NCBI RefSeq assembly: GCF_001039355.2
Contig: NW_019774180.1
Coordinates: 698,315-762,314 of the forward strand
Direction: 5' to 3'
Length of the DNA stretch: 64,000 bases
From: Lingula anatina
Lineage: Eukaryota > Brachiopoda > Lingulata > Lingulida > Lingulidae
Shown here: in pieces, positions 39,801 through 53,200 of the stretch
Layout of the letters: each line of letters starts with the position of its first letter
Position numbering within the stretch: position 1 is the stretch's first letter
Notes under the pieces: generated by a model
Told to the model about the DNA's origin: nothing
Database searches by the model: none
What the model saw: the letters and a program-made list of their open reading frames with translations, nothing else
Translations under genes and position numbers: made by a program

Positions 39801-40345
39801 AAAGGTAGGACAATTTAATTTCACACATTAAATTTTTTTTATCTGCAACTCAATTTCCAATTTTGTCACTATTTCTTATAACAATTAAAATTATTTAATG
39901 AGATAGTAACATTATTATGCTACTACCATATGATGTTATGTTAGAAAAATTTGTATTTTACGTTTTAATACTAATGCTAGTAGTAGTAGTAGTAGTAGTA
40001 CTCTTTTTGGTAGCTCAGATTGTTTGATAAATTGTTCAAAGTGGTGTACACTAATTTTGCTCAACTATACATGAGAAGCTTTTATATCACCAAAATATTT
40101 TGCTGTTGAGAAAAAATGGTTAAGTAAGTGACAAATTTTGAAAAGAAAAGTGACCACAGGGTCATCAAGGAGTAACTTGGCTAAAAAAAGACTATATTAA
40201 ATGTTTTTTTTTTAGAGAAAGACTTCTCCATGAATACCACCAGAAGATGAAGGACCGTGAAGCTGAAAAGAAGAAAAATGATTCAGGCAGTGAACCTGAC
40301 CTTCCTAGCAAATCACAGAAATCAAAAATGTGTGTTGTTATGTAA
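33854..40345 (+). CDS. TTC24: Tetratricopeptide repeat protein 24-like, 11 exons, with acidic/Ser-rich tail and CaaX box
   Basis: Exons: 33854-34505, 35389-35604, 35783-35911, 36098-36521, 36943-37089, 37342-37434, 37805-37977, 38226-39072, 39265-39386, 39654-39804, 40216-40345. Phases agree and the sum is 3084 nt (1027 residues). Residues 1 to about 390 are tandem TPRs. Stretches such as ACAFNLGAVY, FHQKAADLHG, HALQAAKDGG and EWQALEGLGVLAF match the TTC24 family. TPRs bind protein partners. After a Ser/Arg/His-rich stretch, exon 8 (about 612-893) alternates basic KRRRHRKK blocks with Ser/Glu/Asp runs. The C-terminus is KSKMCVVM, a CaaX box with a basic lead-in, predicting prenylation and membrane attachment. 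The protein is much longer than human TTC24 (about 580). An AATAAA lies at 40915. Confidence 0.85.
38694..38790. repeat. Coding AGY trinucleotide repeat
   Basis: Imperfect AGT/AGC/GGT triplets within TTC24 exon 8 encode a Ser/Gly run followed by SDSESDSDEE. The open frames on the opposite strand here are by-products of this repeat. Confidence 0.85.
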
Positions 40346-43300
40346 ATTCGATTATAGGGTGATAAAATAATCCCTTTGATTAAGAAGAACCAACTCTGAG
40401 TGTTATAAAGAATTTATTTACTTTCATTTTGCACCCTGTTAATAGCTGTCTTCCTCATATAGTTTTGTTTCAAAAAGCTTTCTTTGGTACTAGTTAACGA
40501 TGCATGTAGATTTCTTACATGTTAAAAAATGTAAAAAATTAAAGGGTCAGTTTTAAGTTTAAGTATTTAAAATGAAGTTGTGAAACTTGTGATTTATCAT
40601 AGAGTCTATGTCTAGTAATGTTTTAGGATATACAATTTTTACAAGTAAATTTGTTTGTTTTGTTTTCATTTCATTCCAAAACCCAATCAGTGAATTCAAG
40701 TAATTGTACTAATTGAAATGCTTTGTTCTTTGTTTTTCTGAATTTAGCATTATTTATCTTTATTGACTTTTACACCAAATGATGCATAATACATTTTACA
40801 AGGCAATATGTTCAGTGCAAAATTTGAGATTGTTATCAACTTACTGATCATAGTACAGATATATTATAGTGCACATGATCAGGTTGATTTTGTATAATTG
40901 AGGCATACTTTATAAATAAATTCATTTGAATAATAACCCTTGAGTCTGAAGTTGTTGTATTTGATAGATATAAATTTTTTTGCAATAAGCTGAGTAAATG
41001 TAAGTCTGGTGTGTTTAGACTAGAAAATGAATTAAAACTAGTTAAGGTCTATTTTACATCAGATACAAATATATATGAAAAAGAAAAGACTTAAAGTCTT
41101 GTGTCAGTGATGTCTTTTCAAACACGGCACAGCTGCTTATTGCACAGGGCAGGGAATAGCAATGTATATGTATTTACAATGGATATCACAGACTTGAAAT
41201 CTGTGAATCCATTTGGGCAGACAACGAGATTAAAGTATGGCACTCTCAGCATCTAATCAATAGAGGGTTATGACAAATTATAGCCACATTCTTGTTTTAA
41301 AAAGACCCATTTCTGACTTAAGTTGTGAGCATGTAATTTTTTTTGGTCAATTCCATCAGTTTGAATACAGGATGTGATTTTTTTTCTTCCTATTAAACAG
41401 TCGACACTTCCCATATCAAACAAGGCTGTCATATGTACAGACAAAAAGCAGAAAATAATGATGCACAAAATAAGCTATTTTGTCAATTTAAATGCAATAA
41501 TGCATTGTGCTTAACAGCAATGATGCAAATTTTTATCATGCACAACAGGTAATACCGATGTAAGTAAGATGTGAAACTAGCATAAGGCCCATAAGTTAAA
41601 GTTCACACTTTGAAAATGCCAGAATGAGAAAAAAATGAACATTTAAAAAAAAAAGGGAAAAAAAATGCATAAATCCAATAAAGAAAAATAATCCAGTCAA
41701 GCCGGTTTTCCAATTTGAGCTACATGTCAACTCTAAGAATCATTCTTGTAAATTACAAAATAATAAGTAACACGGTTTTCCTTTCAAACAGTTTGTGGTG
41801 ACAGTATCACCACCAATTTTTAATCGTCTGCTTTATGTAACATGGACATTCTGAAAATGTAACTACAATTTGGCATGAGGCCCATGGAAGTCCCACATTG
41901 AAAATGTTAATGTGTGAAAAAGGAAAATTTCACAAAGAACTGCATTGCTTTCAGAAAAGAATCCAATCAGACTGGTTTTCCAAATCAAACTGCATTTTGA
42001 TAATAGGAATCTTTTCAGTAAGTTTGAAAATCATAAGTAACATGGATTTCCTTCATTTGTCGTTACTGCAGCAGTGCCCAAAGTAGGGCTTTCTTCAATT
42101 TTGATGCAATATTACATAATGTTTAATAGTTTAATGACCATCAATTTTTAATACTAAAATAAAAGTATCATGGATATTCAGAAATGCTAGGAGCAAAGGT
42201 CGTCAAGCCTAACAGCATAAGTTTTGGAAAAATGGTCCAAACAGGCTGATTTTTGAACTTGGCCTGTATTTTAAGAATATTCATCACTTCTGCAAGTTTG
42301 ACAATAGGTCAAATTGTTTTCCAGTTAGCGTGTTGTTACTGCAAGCAGGGGCAGATTCAGAGATATTTTCTGACAGTCTTCCAAATTATCTTCATTGATC
42401 CATACTCCATTTTTGACTGTACTTCCCACAGTAAAAATTAGATACCTGTCAATGTAACCTTGAAAATCTGACCATCTTCTGGAAGACCCAGCAGACAGCC
42501 TCAATCCCCCCAAGAAAGTGCACAATGATGATGGCAGTGAAGACAGTTCCAGGTGATGGCTATATGTACAGACACAATATGTCTACGTAAAAAAACCTAT
42601 GCCAGTTCATAATTGCTTTATTTAAAATTTCAAGATTATATTTACATTACATACATACATTTAGATCAACTTTCTTTTACATGTCCTTATGGGCCATCAG
42701 TTCTCTCTTGGGCCTGCTATTTGACCACAAGACAGCAAGTTCTACTTTATCTAATTATCTTACATATATGAGAAAATTGCCAGCACTGTGATTGTTCAAA
42801 GCAGTATGTTTATAAACAATTCAATGACTTGCAAAGTCTTTTTGAAGACATTAATACCTTGTAGTAATAATCACAGGGTTATAAAAGGATGAAATTGTAT
42901 GAACCTATTTTTTTTGTTTCTGCCTTCAACTGGGGCTGTTTCAAAGTATTTGTGCTATTATATTGATAAAATTTCAGATTTTTTTCTATTTTAAAAGAGA
43001 AAGAAAATATCCCAACTTCTAATATAGCATTATTATGCTGTGAAAATTTCATGATTTTCTGAGTATAATCAGCAGGTGTTAGAGGTACCTTCAACCTAAA
43101 CACAAAAAAATTACTCACTGTTTTCCTTTTTGAAAATCAGTAAAAGAAAGTTAAGATATGCGATATTGTTGATCATCACTCATCTCAAATACTAACATTA
43201 AATAAATGTTGGCAGTATTTTTTCTCTCACAACCAGTTAATTCACATCCTCATGTTTCAGAGCATGCCACAAGCTCATTTGATCCATGACTAAACTTGAT

Positions 43301-45218
43301 AAAATAAGTCACTATTAACACAGATCACTAAACTATAAATATATATATATATATAACACTAAAATGTTGACATAAAATAATCCAAATGCTGAAACATGAA
43401 AGGTATACAGAATCACCAACCATTAAAAACATGAATTGATCCACAATATAGGTGATACATTTGCCATACTTCATGCAGAAGCTTCTGCTTTAAACATAAT
43501 ATACAGCTTCGGGTAATTTGACTTTCTCTATTCTGACACACCAAAAGATGCATATTATGTTCAATATAATTACTTTGACTTGAAGCTGACAACCATCCTT
43601 TATTAACCAACATGCTATGCATTAATTTCCCCTTTTTCTGTGGCAGCTTAAAGACATGCACTAGACAAAGCCAATCTGTTATCTGATAAAGTTATTTAAA
43701 AAGGCACCTTCCTGTGTTATCTAACAATTCTGGAAACTGTTCTGATTCTGTGACAAACTATCAGGAAGGGGAATTTATCATTGGATATCTATTATGTGAT
43801 GATTAATCTGTCAACTGACTGATGTTGTATTATATTCCATATCCCATACTAGCAGATATGCTAGTCGTGACTGAGTTTTTACAATAATGAACAAATGCAA
43901 GTCCATCTGTGACATTAAATTAGTCAAAATAATTCCAATGACTTGAAAATGTACATAAATGGATTAAAGTTAATATTGTCCACTTACTAAATACCTTCAA
44001 GGATTGCTTTATTTTTATTTCTGATATGTAAATGATAATATGTTTACATTGCATGACAGCAAAAACATCCAAGTCATTTTGCCTTGGTGTCATACCACAT
44101 TTTAAAGGACCCAATGCTGAACAATATTAACAGAAAACACAATTTAAGATTTCAAACAAATGGGACCTTGACAAGGGTAATCTTTTTAGTTAGCAGGCAA
44201 GACGACTCACCAACAGATATCTTTACAATTTTTAAATGATTGAAAAATCCATATGAAGATCTCAATCACTTAACTAAAGGCATTTTATAAACTAAAGAGT
44301 GGTGCCTTTTGACTTAGGATCAATTGACATATAAAGCTATACAAGAACTATAATGAGAAATGAGTTCGTCTACTTGATATCTTCCTTGAAGCATTAAAGG
44401 AACTGTATACCAAATCCAGGAGAAAAATACAGATATTTTCCTGGGTTGCTCAATTATATTCTACTGTCAAGTTCAAAACTAACAAGTACTCCTAAATCAT
44501 GTTCTGCCAATTTTATGGTCACTTGGCACAAATCAGTAAATTTTGAACTGGGGTAGGAATTAAATTACTTAAAAGGGATGTCACATTAATAAGAATATGA
44601 CCCGGATATCCAAAAAAGGGGGGGAAAATTGAAAAGACAAAAATCCTGTACATTGTCCCTTAAATTTTGAGCAAGTAAAGATATGCAAGCTTGGCTTTGT
44701 TCAACAATCACAGCACTGATCTGTACACATAAAATGGGGGAAACAAATTAAAATGCTAATGCAAACAAGTAGGGTTGCAACTGTTACACATGTTGCCTTT
44801 GTAATTAATTTTAGGGGAAAATAAATGTTGCCAAGATTAAAACATTAAAATAATGTCCAGTTTACCAGAAACTGTGCTATCTCACCAATCCTGTATATTC
44901 CATGGATGCAGATATGTAGCATTACACACACTATATACCATGTAAGTAAATCAACATGCTTGTACTTAAATATATCCAATTACACAAAATAATCTGTTAC
45001 ATTTTTTACTAGGGCAACAGAATAAGTATCTGTAGTTCCGTTGATTTTTGTGGGTGCAATAATGAGGGTTCTTGCAATGTGTCTTTAAAGCACCAGCTTT
45101 TATTTTATCCTGTAGTCAATGTAGAATTTCCTTTATTACATAATATCATATAATGTTTTGGTAGCTGCTCTTCCTCTGTAAATAATGTGAAATAGGATAG
45201 TGCAATTCTGTGTATCAT
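40346..45218. other. Gene-free region between convergent TTC24 and UBTD
   Basis: Untranslated and intergenic DNA between two genes that converge. TTC24 has AATAAA at 40915-40920. UBTD (minus) has AATAAA at 45104-45099, about 115 bp after its stop. No exon is supported in between. It contains a diverged 270-bp tandem repeat and an AT dinucleotide run near 43337. Confidence 0.5.
41490..42410. repeat. Three diverged 270-bp tandem repeats
   Basis: Anchors recur at a 270-bp spacing: GGTTTTCCAA at 41704 and 41974, with a diverged GGCTGATTTTT at 42244; TAAGTAACACGG at 41764, TAAGTAACATGG at 42034, and a relic at about 42305. Copies share moderate identity, so the array is old. Confidence 0.6.
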
Positions 45219-46980
45219 TTAACTGTCTACTGGAGTATGTGGGTGGGATCCAGAAACAATCACTTGCACAACAAATCCCTTGGGAATTTTACAATCTTCT
45301 ATCTTCATTTTATCACTAAGTAAGCGACCAGAAAAGAACCATCTTTGCCGAGATGGGTCAATGCCTTCCTCTGTTTGGATTTTCCTTTTCACTTTCAACA
45401 CAGTGTCTGTTGTACGTACTGAGAGCTTTAGGTCTTTCCCAGTGGAGAGCCTAAGTTTCACTAAGGTCTCTGGTCCTGTTGAGACAGACTCGGAGTCTGT
45501 GGCTGTGTCACTCTCGCTCACTTCTTCTATGAGATTTGTTGGAGAGCTCAAAACATATACTGGGAGCTGATACCGATTTCCTAGCTCATCATAACAATCC
45601 ATTAATGTCCCTGGAAAACATTAAGGAAACATTGAGGAAAACATTTCAAATTGTAACTTCAAATTGATCACACGAGGAAAAATATCATCACCTACATTTT
45701 CCTCCAGATTCTTTTGTGTGTTGGCAGGTCTAGGACAGGGACAGGATGGAGTGGCACAGATACACCCCCCTCCCTCAAAACATCCTATGTTGTTTTTTAT
45801 TTTACATACAAACAGTTCAGGATAATTCAGATGAATTGAGGCGACTCTTAAAAGGTAAATCATATTATCACAATTAATATAATCATTTCTCCCTTCAGTG
45901 TCCAATATTTAGGCCCTATGGATTTAATTCAATCCTACCTAGCCTAAATATGGGACGCTAAGTAAATCTAAAACAACTCTTTTTCTCATGTGCAACAACA
46001 AATATGTCATGCTGAAACTCACCATTAGGGAGAGAAATGCTGGCTCCATCCACAATAGCTTGTGCCAAAGTATGATCTCCAGTCTCTAATGCATAGGCAG
46101 CAGCTTTCAGTGCATCCCAAATCTCTTTACGGCCTTCAAATGCTGGAGCAGTGTCCCAGAACTCATCTCTCTTACTTCGTAACTGGCCCTCTGTCAAAGG
46201 AATGTCACTTTTCCATTTTTGTTTATCAGACTTGAGAGGCTGATTGCGCCCGACTGACACTGAAAAAATAAGGTGACACTTATTAAGTCAAACAATTCAT
46301 TGCTATTACACATTTCGGCAAAAAGATATAATATTAAAACATGATGATAATAAATTAAAAGAAATAATAATTGTGATAATGGTAAAAAAAATAATCATAA
46401 TTAATACAAATAAATAAAGAAATGTTTCCTTTTCAGTGAACAAGACAGCACAAATGAACCGATGTTTGCAAATGTTGGAAGTTATACAGTGTTGCTGTTT
46501 ATGTAGGAGAAACAATACATGCAATATTTCAAGCTTGAGCTTGCTTCAAAAATATATACATATATTTAAAAATGGTACTAAGCAGAGTGCTTAGTTATAC
46601 ATACAAGGAAATTTATCTGTCAAGTGATTTAAATGATGTAATCAATTCAGAAACGCTGTGACCGAGATAATTAAATTATGATTAAGTTTGCAATGGATCT
46701 ACTGCCGCACAGAATCGGTCTTGATATAGATGTTTAAGGCATTTACAAGCTTCATCAATGAATACGTTGTACTATTCATTTCATATTTTATGCCTGCATC
46801 TGATTAATACTTGTGATTGCTAGCTTCAGGCGCCGCACAACAGTCAACACTTGACTTGTCACCATCGTAAACAAACAAAAAACATTATGTGAAATAATTA
46901 CCCGTGTTTGGTCCACCGCTACTCTCTGGATCACCTGTGCTTCCTGAGCCACCACGAGAGGTACCCATGCACCCACCCAT
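45219..46980 (-). CDS. Ubiquitin domain-containing protein (UBTD1/UBTD2 family), 3 exons
   Basis: Minus-strand exons: 46980-46902, 46259-46023, 45610-45219, 708 nt in all (235 residues; human UBTD2 is 234). MGGCMG at the start predicts N-myristoylation at G2 and palmitoylation at C4. The N-terminal domain (about 29-120) carries [26 protein letters not shown] and [14 protein letters not shown], which are family hallmarks. A Ser/Thr/Glu linker (about 132-154) is followed by a ubiquitin-like fold (about 155-225: [35 protein letters not shown]) without a terminal Gly-Gly. Vertebrate members bind E2 enzymes of the UBE2D group. Exon 2 has two acceptors 6 bases apart (AG at 46260 or 46254). Vertebrate UBTD1 and UBTD2 are later duplicates, so no number is given. 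Confidence 0.95.
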
Positions 46981-47287
46981 TACCGAGGGGCTACAAGGAA
47001 GTACCCAACTAAAAACAAATTCGGGATTCCTTCTTTTTCCTTAGATGGGAAAATGACGTCAGGAGATTAAAAAAGGTCCGCATAGATACCGCTTACTGAA
47101 TCGTGATTGGTTAATATGCATTGAAGTGTAAGAAAAATAATGTATTTACATAATTAAGTCACGTTATTTTGACTTTGAAACTAATAGTCTTCATATTCTT
47201 GAACCATAATCTGGATATCGACAAATTTGCAGTACCTCATCAAATTTAATTAATTTCGAGTTGCATCTGGTGCAGACTTGCAAGAAC
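46981..47287. promoter_or_regulatory. Bidirectional promoter between UBTD and MMS19
   Basis: Only 307 bp separate the two ATGs, which point away from each other. No TATA box is evident on either side. Both transcripts must start within this interval, so shared regulation is likely. Confidence 0.7.
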
Positions 47288-50200
47288 ATGGCAGCGCCCA
47301 TGTGGATCAACGCGTTGGAGGTGTATGTCAATGGACATCAAGCTACAGGTGTTGACACCATTTCAAAAGGTTTGACTACATCAAATTTGCATGATACTGT
47401 TTTTCAACCGTTCCTTTTTAAATAGGAACAGAAAATGTGAATCTTAATACCATTAAAAACCCTTATATTGTCTTTTTAAAATTGATGATTGGAATGTTTA
47501 TGTAATTATGCACACATTACCTACTTTCTATATTTCAGTGCAGCCAGTTTAATGCACTTGGTTTTGAGCATTCTTGGTTTGTATTATGACATGCCCGTTC
47601 ATCTTCTTATTGTTTATTGCTGCTTGCTTTGCCATTTGATCAATGAAAGAATATGTAAAGGTTGTACATCAAATTTGAATGGTGCTTCCTTTGCTATTTG
47701 ATTGGTGAAAGAACATGTAAACCACACAAAACTTTGAATGTTTCAGGTATTATTGGGAAAGAAATACAGCTAGTTGAACTAATAGAAAAGCTTGGGTAAG
47801 TTTTTCCTCTTAAGATATTATGTCAGAAAATATTCAGTATCTGCATGGAAAAAATGGTGAGAAAAAGAGCAATGCAAAAAAGATACCAGTACCTTTAAGA
47901 GTAGTTTGACCTATATTGGCATTCAAATGGTACGTGTAGATGAAACAAATGTATATACTAAACATAACAGCTTGCATTTGTTATTCAACAAAGTTTCAAT
48001 CTGTTTGTCAAGTCCTCACTTAACCAGTGCTGACACAGCTGTAAGATGTAGAGGAACACGACTATTGGGAGAGGTTCTGCACAGGTTGCCAAAAGATTTC
48101 CTCACAATAAAGGAAGGTAAAACAAAAGAGATGATTCAAGAAAATATGTTATTTTTATTACCACATTTTAAAATAGTCATTTTTCCACTAAAATTCTATT
48201 GAAAGAAAAAGAAAGAGTCAAAGCTTTTGATGATTACATTTGAAAATCATCTTTACTCTCTTTAACTTAATGTGCACAAGGGGATGAGACAAAAGGAGAT
48301 GTGGAATACCGTTTTAAAGATAATGTTGATGATGTTTATATCATCAACTTAAGAAATATGTTAGTCTAGAAAAACACTATAAATTACATTTAATATTTAT
48401 CCAAAGGCAAAGTATTTCACCTGCAGTTTCACTCTCAGNGATTTGCACATGGGGATGAGGCAAAAGGAGATGTGGAATACCGTTTTAAAGATAATGTTGT
48501 TGTTGTTTATATCATCAACTTAAGAAATATGTTAGTCTAGAAAAACACTATAAATTACATTTAATATTTATCCAAAGGCAAAGTATTTCACCTGCAGTTT
48601 CACTCTCAGTTCTTCAAAAAAGTTTGTTGCTGATTCCTTAAATTCATCAGCGTAAATGATGTTTTAACAAACTTCTAGTTATTAGCCTCACAAGCAAAGT
48701 TTTAAGTTATATTTAGCATCTGGATTTTGCAGGATTATGATACTGTGATTGTTCATTTCAGTGGAGCTGTTGGTAAACTTCTTCAGTGATAGATTAAAGG
48801 ATCATCATTCAGTGACTCCACATGTGCTGTTTGGTTTACTTGCTATGGTATGTATCAAAGCAGTAAATCTTCCCAAGGATATGAATGCAGTTTCAATTTT
48901 AATTGTGATAGAGTAGCAGCCATGCAGAAATTCCAAGCAATACACATTAACTTAACTTTTTAGATTTTTTTCTTTAAGGCATTAAACTGTTTTCTATTTT
49001 AGTCCACTTTCACCCACCTGCCACCTGGTAGTGGACAACAGATGGTGAAGGAAGTATCCAAAGAAGTGCATGTTCAGTCTTTGGCTCAAGCAGACCGGCG
49101 ATCTGCATACAGTATACTAATAAATTTACTTCATACTAAGATGGAGGGTGAGTATAATGGGTAGTAAATAAAACACTGCCCCAATGCTCTTGTGTGCATA
49201 GCAACCGTAAAATGAATGTTTGTGATAATTGTTCTGTAATTGTCCTATCGTATTGTGTGTATTTGCTAACTATGCAGTTAGCTCCATCTGTAGCAAGTCT
49301 ATTACCAAATTGAATATCTTTCATTAAAAGAATGTTCATTCGCAGTTTTTTGCAATATTTTTGTAGTATTTAGTGTTATTTGACCATTGCTGAAATTTTA
49401 TGTTATGCTTTTTGAATACCTTCAATACAGAACTTAAACCAATGGGAGCAGACTTTGTATATAGCTTCATCCAAACAATGGATGGTGAACGAGACCCACG
49501 AAATTTGGTCCTTGCCTTCAATATTGTTCCTGTAATAGTGCAGAACTTTCCTATAGGTAAGTGCCTTTTTAGTTAAAAAAGTTAAAAGTGGCCTTTTCCA
49601 ACTTTTTAAAAATTTTTCCTTCATTTTAAATAGAACCAAGTAAAAACAGAAATGAAACTATATTGCTGAACTTATGATAACTGAAATAACAGATTTTGAT
49701 TTGTTTAACATTATTATTTTTATTAAAAACATGTCGCACATATGTTGCTTATTGGTGACTAACAGATTTATGTTTGATATATGGTATTTTCCAATTAAAG
49801 GAATGTTTGCAGAGGAGTTATTTGAAGTCACTTCCTGTTATTTTCCCATTGATTTTACTCCGGTAAGTGATCTATTACTTAAGTCTTCTGTTGTGCGAGT
49901 TTGGTGTGCTTTACATATTTTTGACAGAGTAATATACATAAGCAGTTTCCTTCCTGTTTCATCCAGTGTCATATAACATTACATTCATAAACTTAACAAA
50001 ATATTATGTTATATTTACAGATCTTGACATGAACCACTTTCACAACTCTCAATAAAATTGAATTAAAAAAAATACATTGTTTGCAAAAACTCTCTGTTAA
50101 AAATAGCTTAGCTTGTACTTTTTTCTTTAACTTTTGTATCTAGCCTCCAAATGACCCCCATGGAGTTACTAAGGATGAATTGGTGTTGGGTTTACAAAGG

Positions 50201-53200
50201 TGCATGGCAGCCACTCCTCTGTTTGCCCAGTATTGTCTGCCTTTGCTCATTGAGAAGATGACTTCTGATGTACAGAGTGCAAAGAAGGATGCTTTTCACA
50301 CATTAGTAAGTTGGTTATGGTCATCAGTGAACAATATTTGTTGCATCTTTCTTGTGTACTTGTAAAGCAGTATTTTGCACCTTGTGTGTATGATAATTTT
50401 AAGTGTAACTTTGTCTAAACTACTGTTCAGATTCAATCAAGTATACACGTAGTGACAAAGTTTACTTAAACAAGATTTTAAAACAACAGAAATGCTTTAA
50501 TATACTGTACGTTAATTCTTCAAAGGCTACTGAAACATGTATTCTGAACAAAAATATAAACGCACGAAACTAAAATGGTCAGTTGAAATGGATAATCATG
50601 AAATATGCCCAGGTTGATGGTTTATTTGTGAACTGATGGATTTGTTTTGATCAATTATAGTGGTCTGGTTTCACTTGGCCACTCCCCGTGAGTATACTCA
50701 AAGGTTCAGTTTTTACACCCATAAGACTAATGGGGCATGACGGAGTAGAGGTCAATCTGCAAGACCAATACACATACACTCTCTACCGTCTAGGCAATAA
50801 AAGGACACACCAAAATGTGTATTTCTGCCACTTGTCAACATGCCACAGATGTCTGGAACCATGAGGAAGCATGCCATCAGCATGCTCAATGCTAGCTTGT
50901 CAGTAACAGAAGTTGCAGCATGCCTGAATGTGCATCATTCCACTGTCAGCCGTCTGGGAACACGCTTCAGAGACACTGGTAGCATTAGGAACCACCCTCA
51001 TGCACCATGTTGCCCAACAAACACCTGTGGAATGTTCTGGATCAGAGTTTTCAGCCATCATGTTCCAGCTCTCGAGAATGTTCGCCAACTGAGAGTAGCA
51101 CTCCAGGAGGAATGGAATAATATCCCTTAGGCCTCTATTGACAACTTAGTGATGTCCATGCACCGCTGGTGTACTGCTCTGCACAAATTTAATGGTGTCT
51201 GTGAACTCAGGATGTTGACCCCCATGGTGTATTTGATGCTCTAACTCTTGGACTATGCATTTAAACTTTCCCTAATGCTCTCAAAGTGATGTCTATTTGT
51301 CGAGAAAAATATGCTGTTATTTTTGGCTATATACTCTAGTTCCATATATGAAAATAAATCTACATATTCTTTCGTGCGTTTATATTTTTGTTCAGTATAT
51401 TTTGTATCTGATATAATTACAAATTCATTTTTATTGCAGGCAAAATGTACAGAAACCTATGCTGCCAAAGATTTCCAAGAATTCCTAAGTTCTCTTTTTA
51501 TGTGTATGAAGAGAGAGGTATGACATTGTATTTGACTTACAATATACTTTAATTTTTGCCAGTGATCAGAAATTATACTGTTGCAGAATTGTAATATCTA
51601 TGGACACATGTGAATGTGCATTTGTGTGTGCATGTCATACATTAAAAGAGACCACAATTTATGATTATTTGATTACTTTAGCAACCATAGCTAAAATAAT
51701 TTTCATACACTTACCAATGTTAAAGATAGCTAGTCTGCTGTATGCTCATCACAAGTCGGTGTCTCCTATGGCTAAGCAAAGGTATTATAATAATTGTTAT
51801 GAAACTTATAATATACATTGCATTGAATGTTTGCACTGCATTATAATTGTTTTGTGATACTTAAAATGCATTCATCTCTACTTGAAGGTGCTGTCAGGTG
51901 TCAGTGAAATGGTGGAAGGTGCTGCACTGAGTGCTCTTACAGCTGTGGTTTCAGTTCTCTCTACTGGTGTCCAGCAGGTCAGTAACACACACCTCTATAG
52001 TAAAAAAACATTGTTTTAAATCTTTTAATCTGCATGTGTAGAAGCCATAAACTGTATTTTCATTTAGTCACTGGTTCACTGAACATTTTGAAATGTGGAA
52101 TATCCATCCCCTGTTATACCATTTATGTTTTGAAAGGTTCTAATAACTTGACTGCACAAGGTGAACACTTACTGGTTTTGCTCTTTCAGAAAAACTCAGA
52201 AACATTACTAGATGGGTTTTTGAAGGACATCATCAAAGGTAAGAACAGTAAAATGTGGAAATATGTACTTATTATCATTTTAAAAACACCACTTCTAATA
52301 TCTTTGCTCTGTTTATTAAATACTGCAAACCATTCACTAATTTGTTTTTATAACTAAATTGTTGCTTTAATAAAGAAGGATTTTACAATGTTAGACATGC
52401 TAATTAAAATATATGAAATTGGGATATAATGTTATGTTGTATTGTTTTAGACTGTAGACACCACCTGACACAGCCAGAGCTGAAGTTAATGTACCCGAGT
52501 GGGAAACTACTCCAGGCAGCTGCAGCAGGGTCAGACCAGGCTTGCTGTATTATACTGAGGGAGATCATACCTTTATTACTGGAACAATTTCATAAACATA
52601 CTCAGGTCAGATCATCAAAATGAAAGCACTTCATATTTTTTTCTTTTTAAGTTTGGATAAGTTGTCCTTTTGTCTGAAACTGTTTTTAAGTCTATAAATT
52701 ACAAATATTATAGATCAATGTAGAATTTAGTCATTTCTTTTATCAGAACCCAGGTGCTGCATTTTACATATTAAGAATACCTTTGTAGAAATATTCAGAG
52801 AATTTTTTTCATTTATCTTGGTTTGAATGTAATTTTGGACTTGATGTTTCTCTCTCAACAATTGTTTTCTAACAAGTTTACAAGTTTAGAGAATAATGAA
52901 CATTTTTTAATCTTAAAATAAACATAAAATTTTATAGGTGCTGAATCGGAGGTCTGTACTCGATGTGCTGCTGGGTTTTATCAAGATTTCCAAGAGGTTT
53001 AATGGCTCAGATGGTAGTAGATTGCTTTTATTATGATTTCACTTTTTCATTACATGAGAAATGAGAATAGGGAAATGGTGATATTTGATATATTGATCTT
53101 AATTGTATGCCGTTGTTTACATTTTTATTTTAAAATGTGCAAATTTGATTGGAAAAGATATTTCATAAAGCAGGTTTGCTTTGCCATATGATATAAACAA

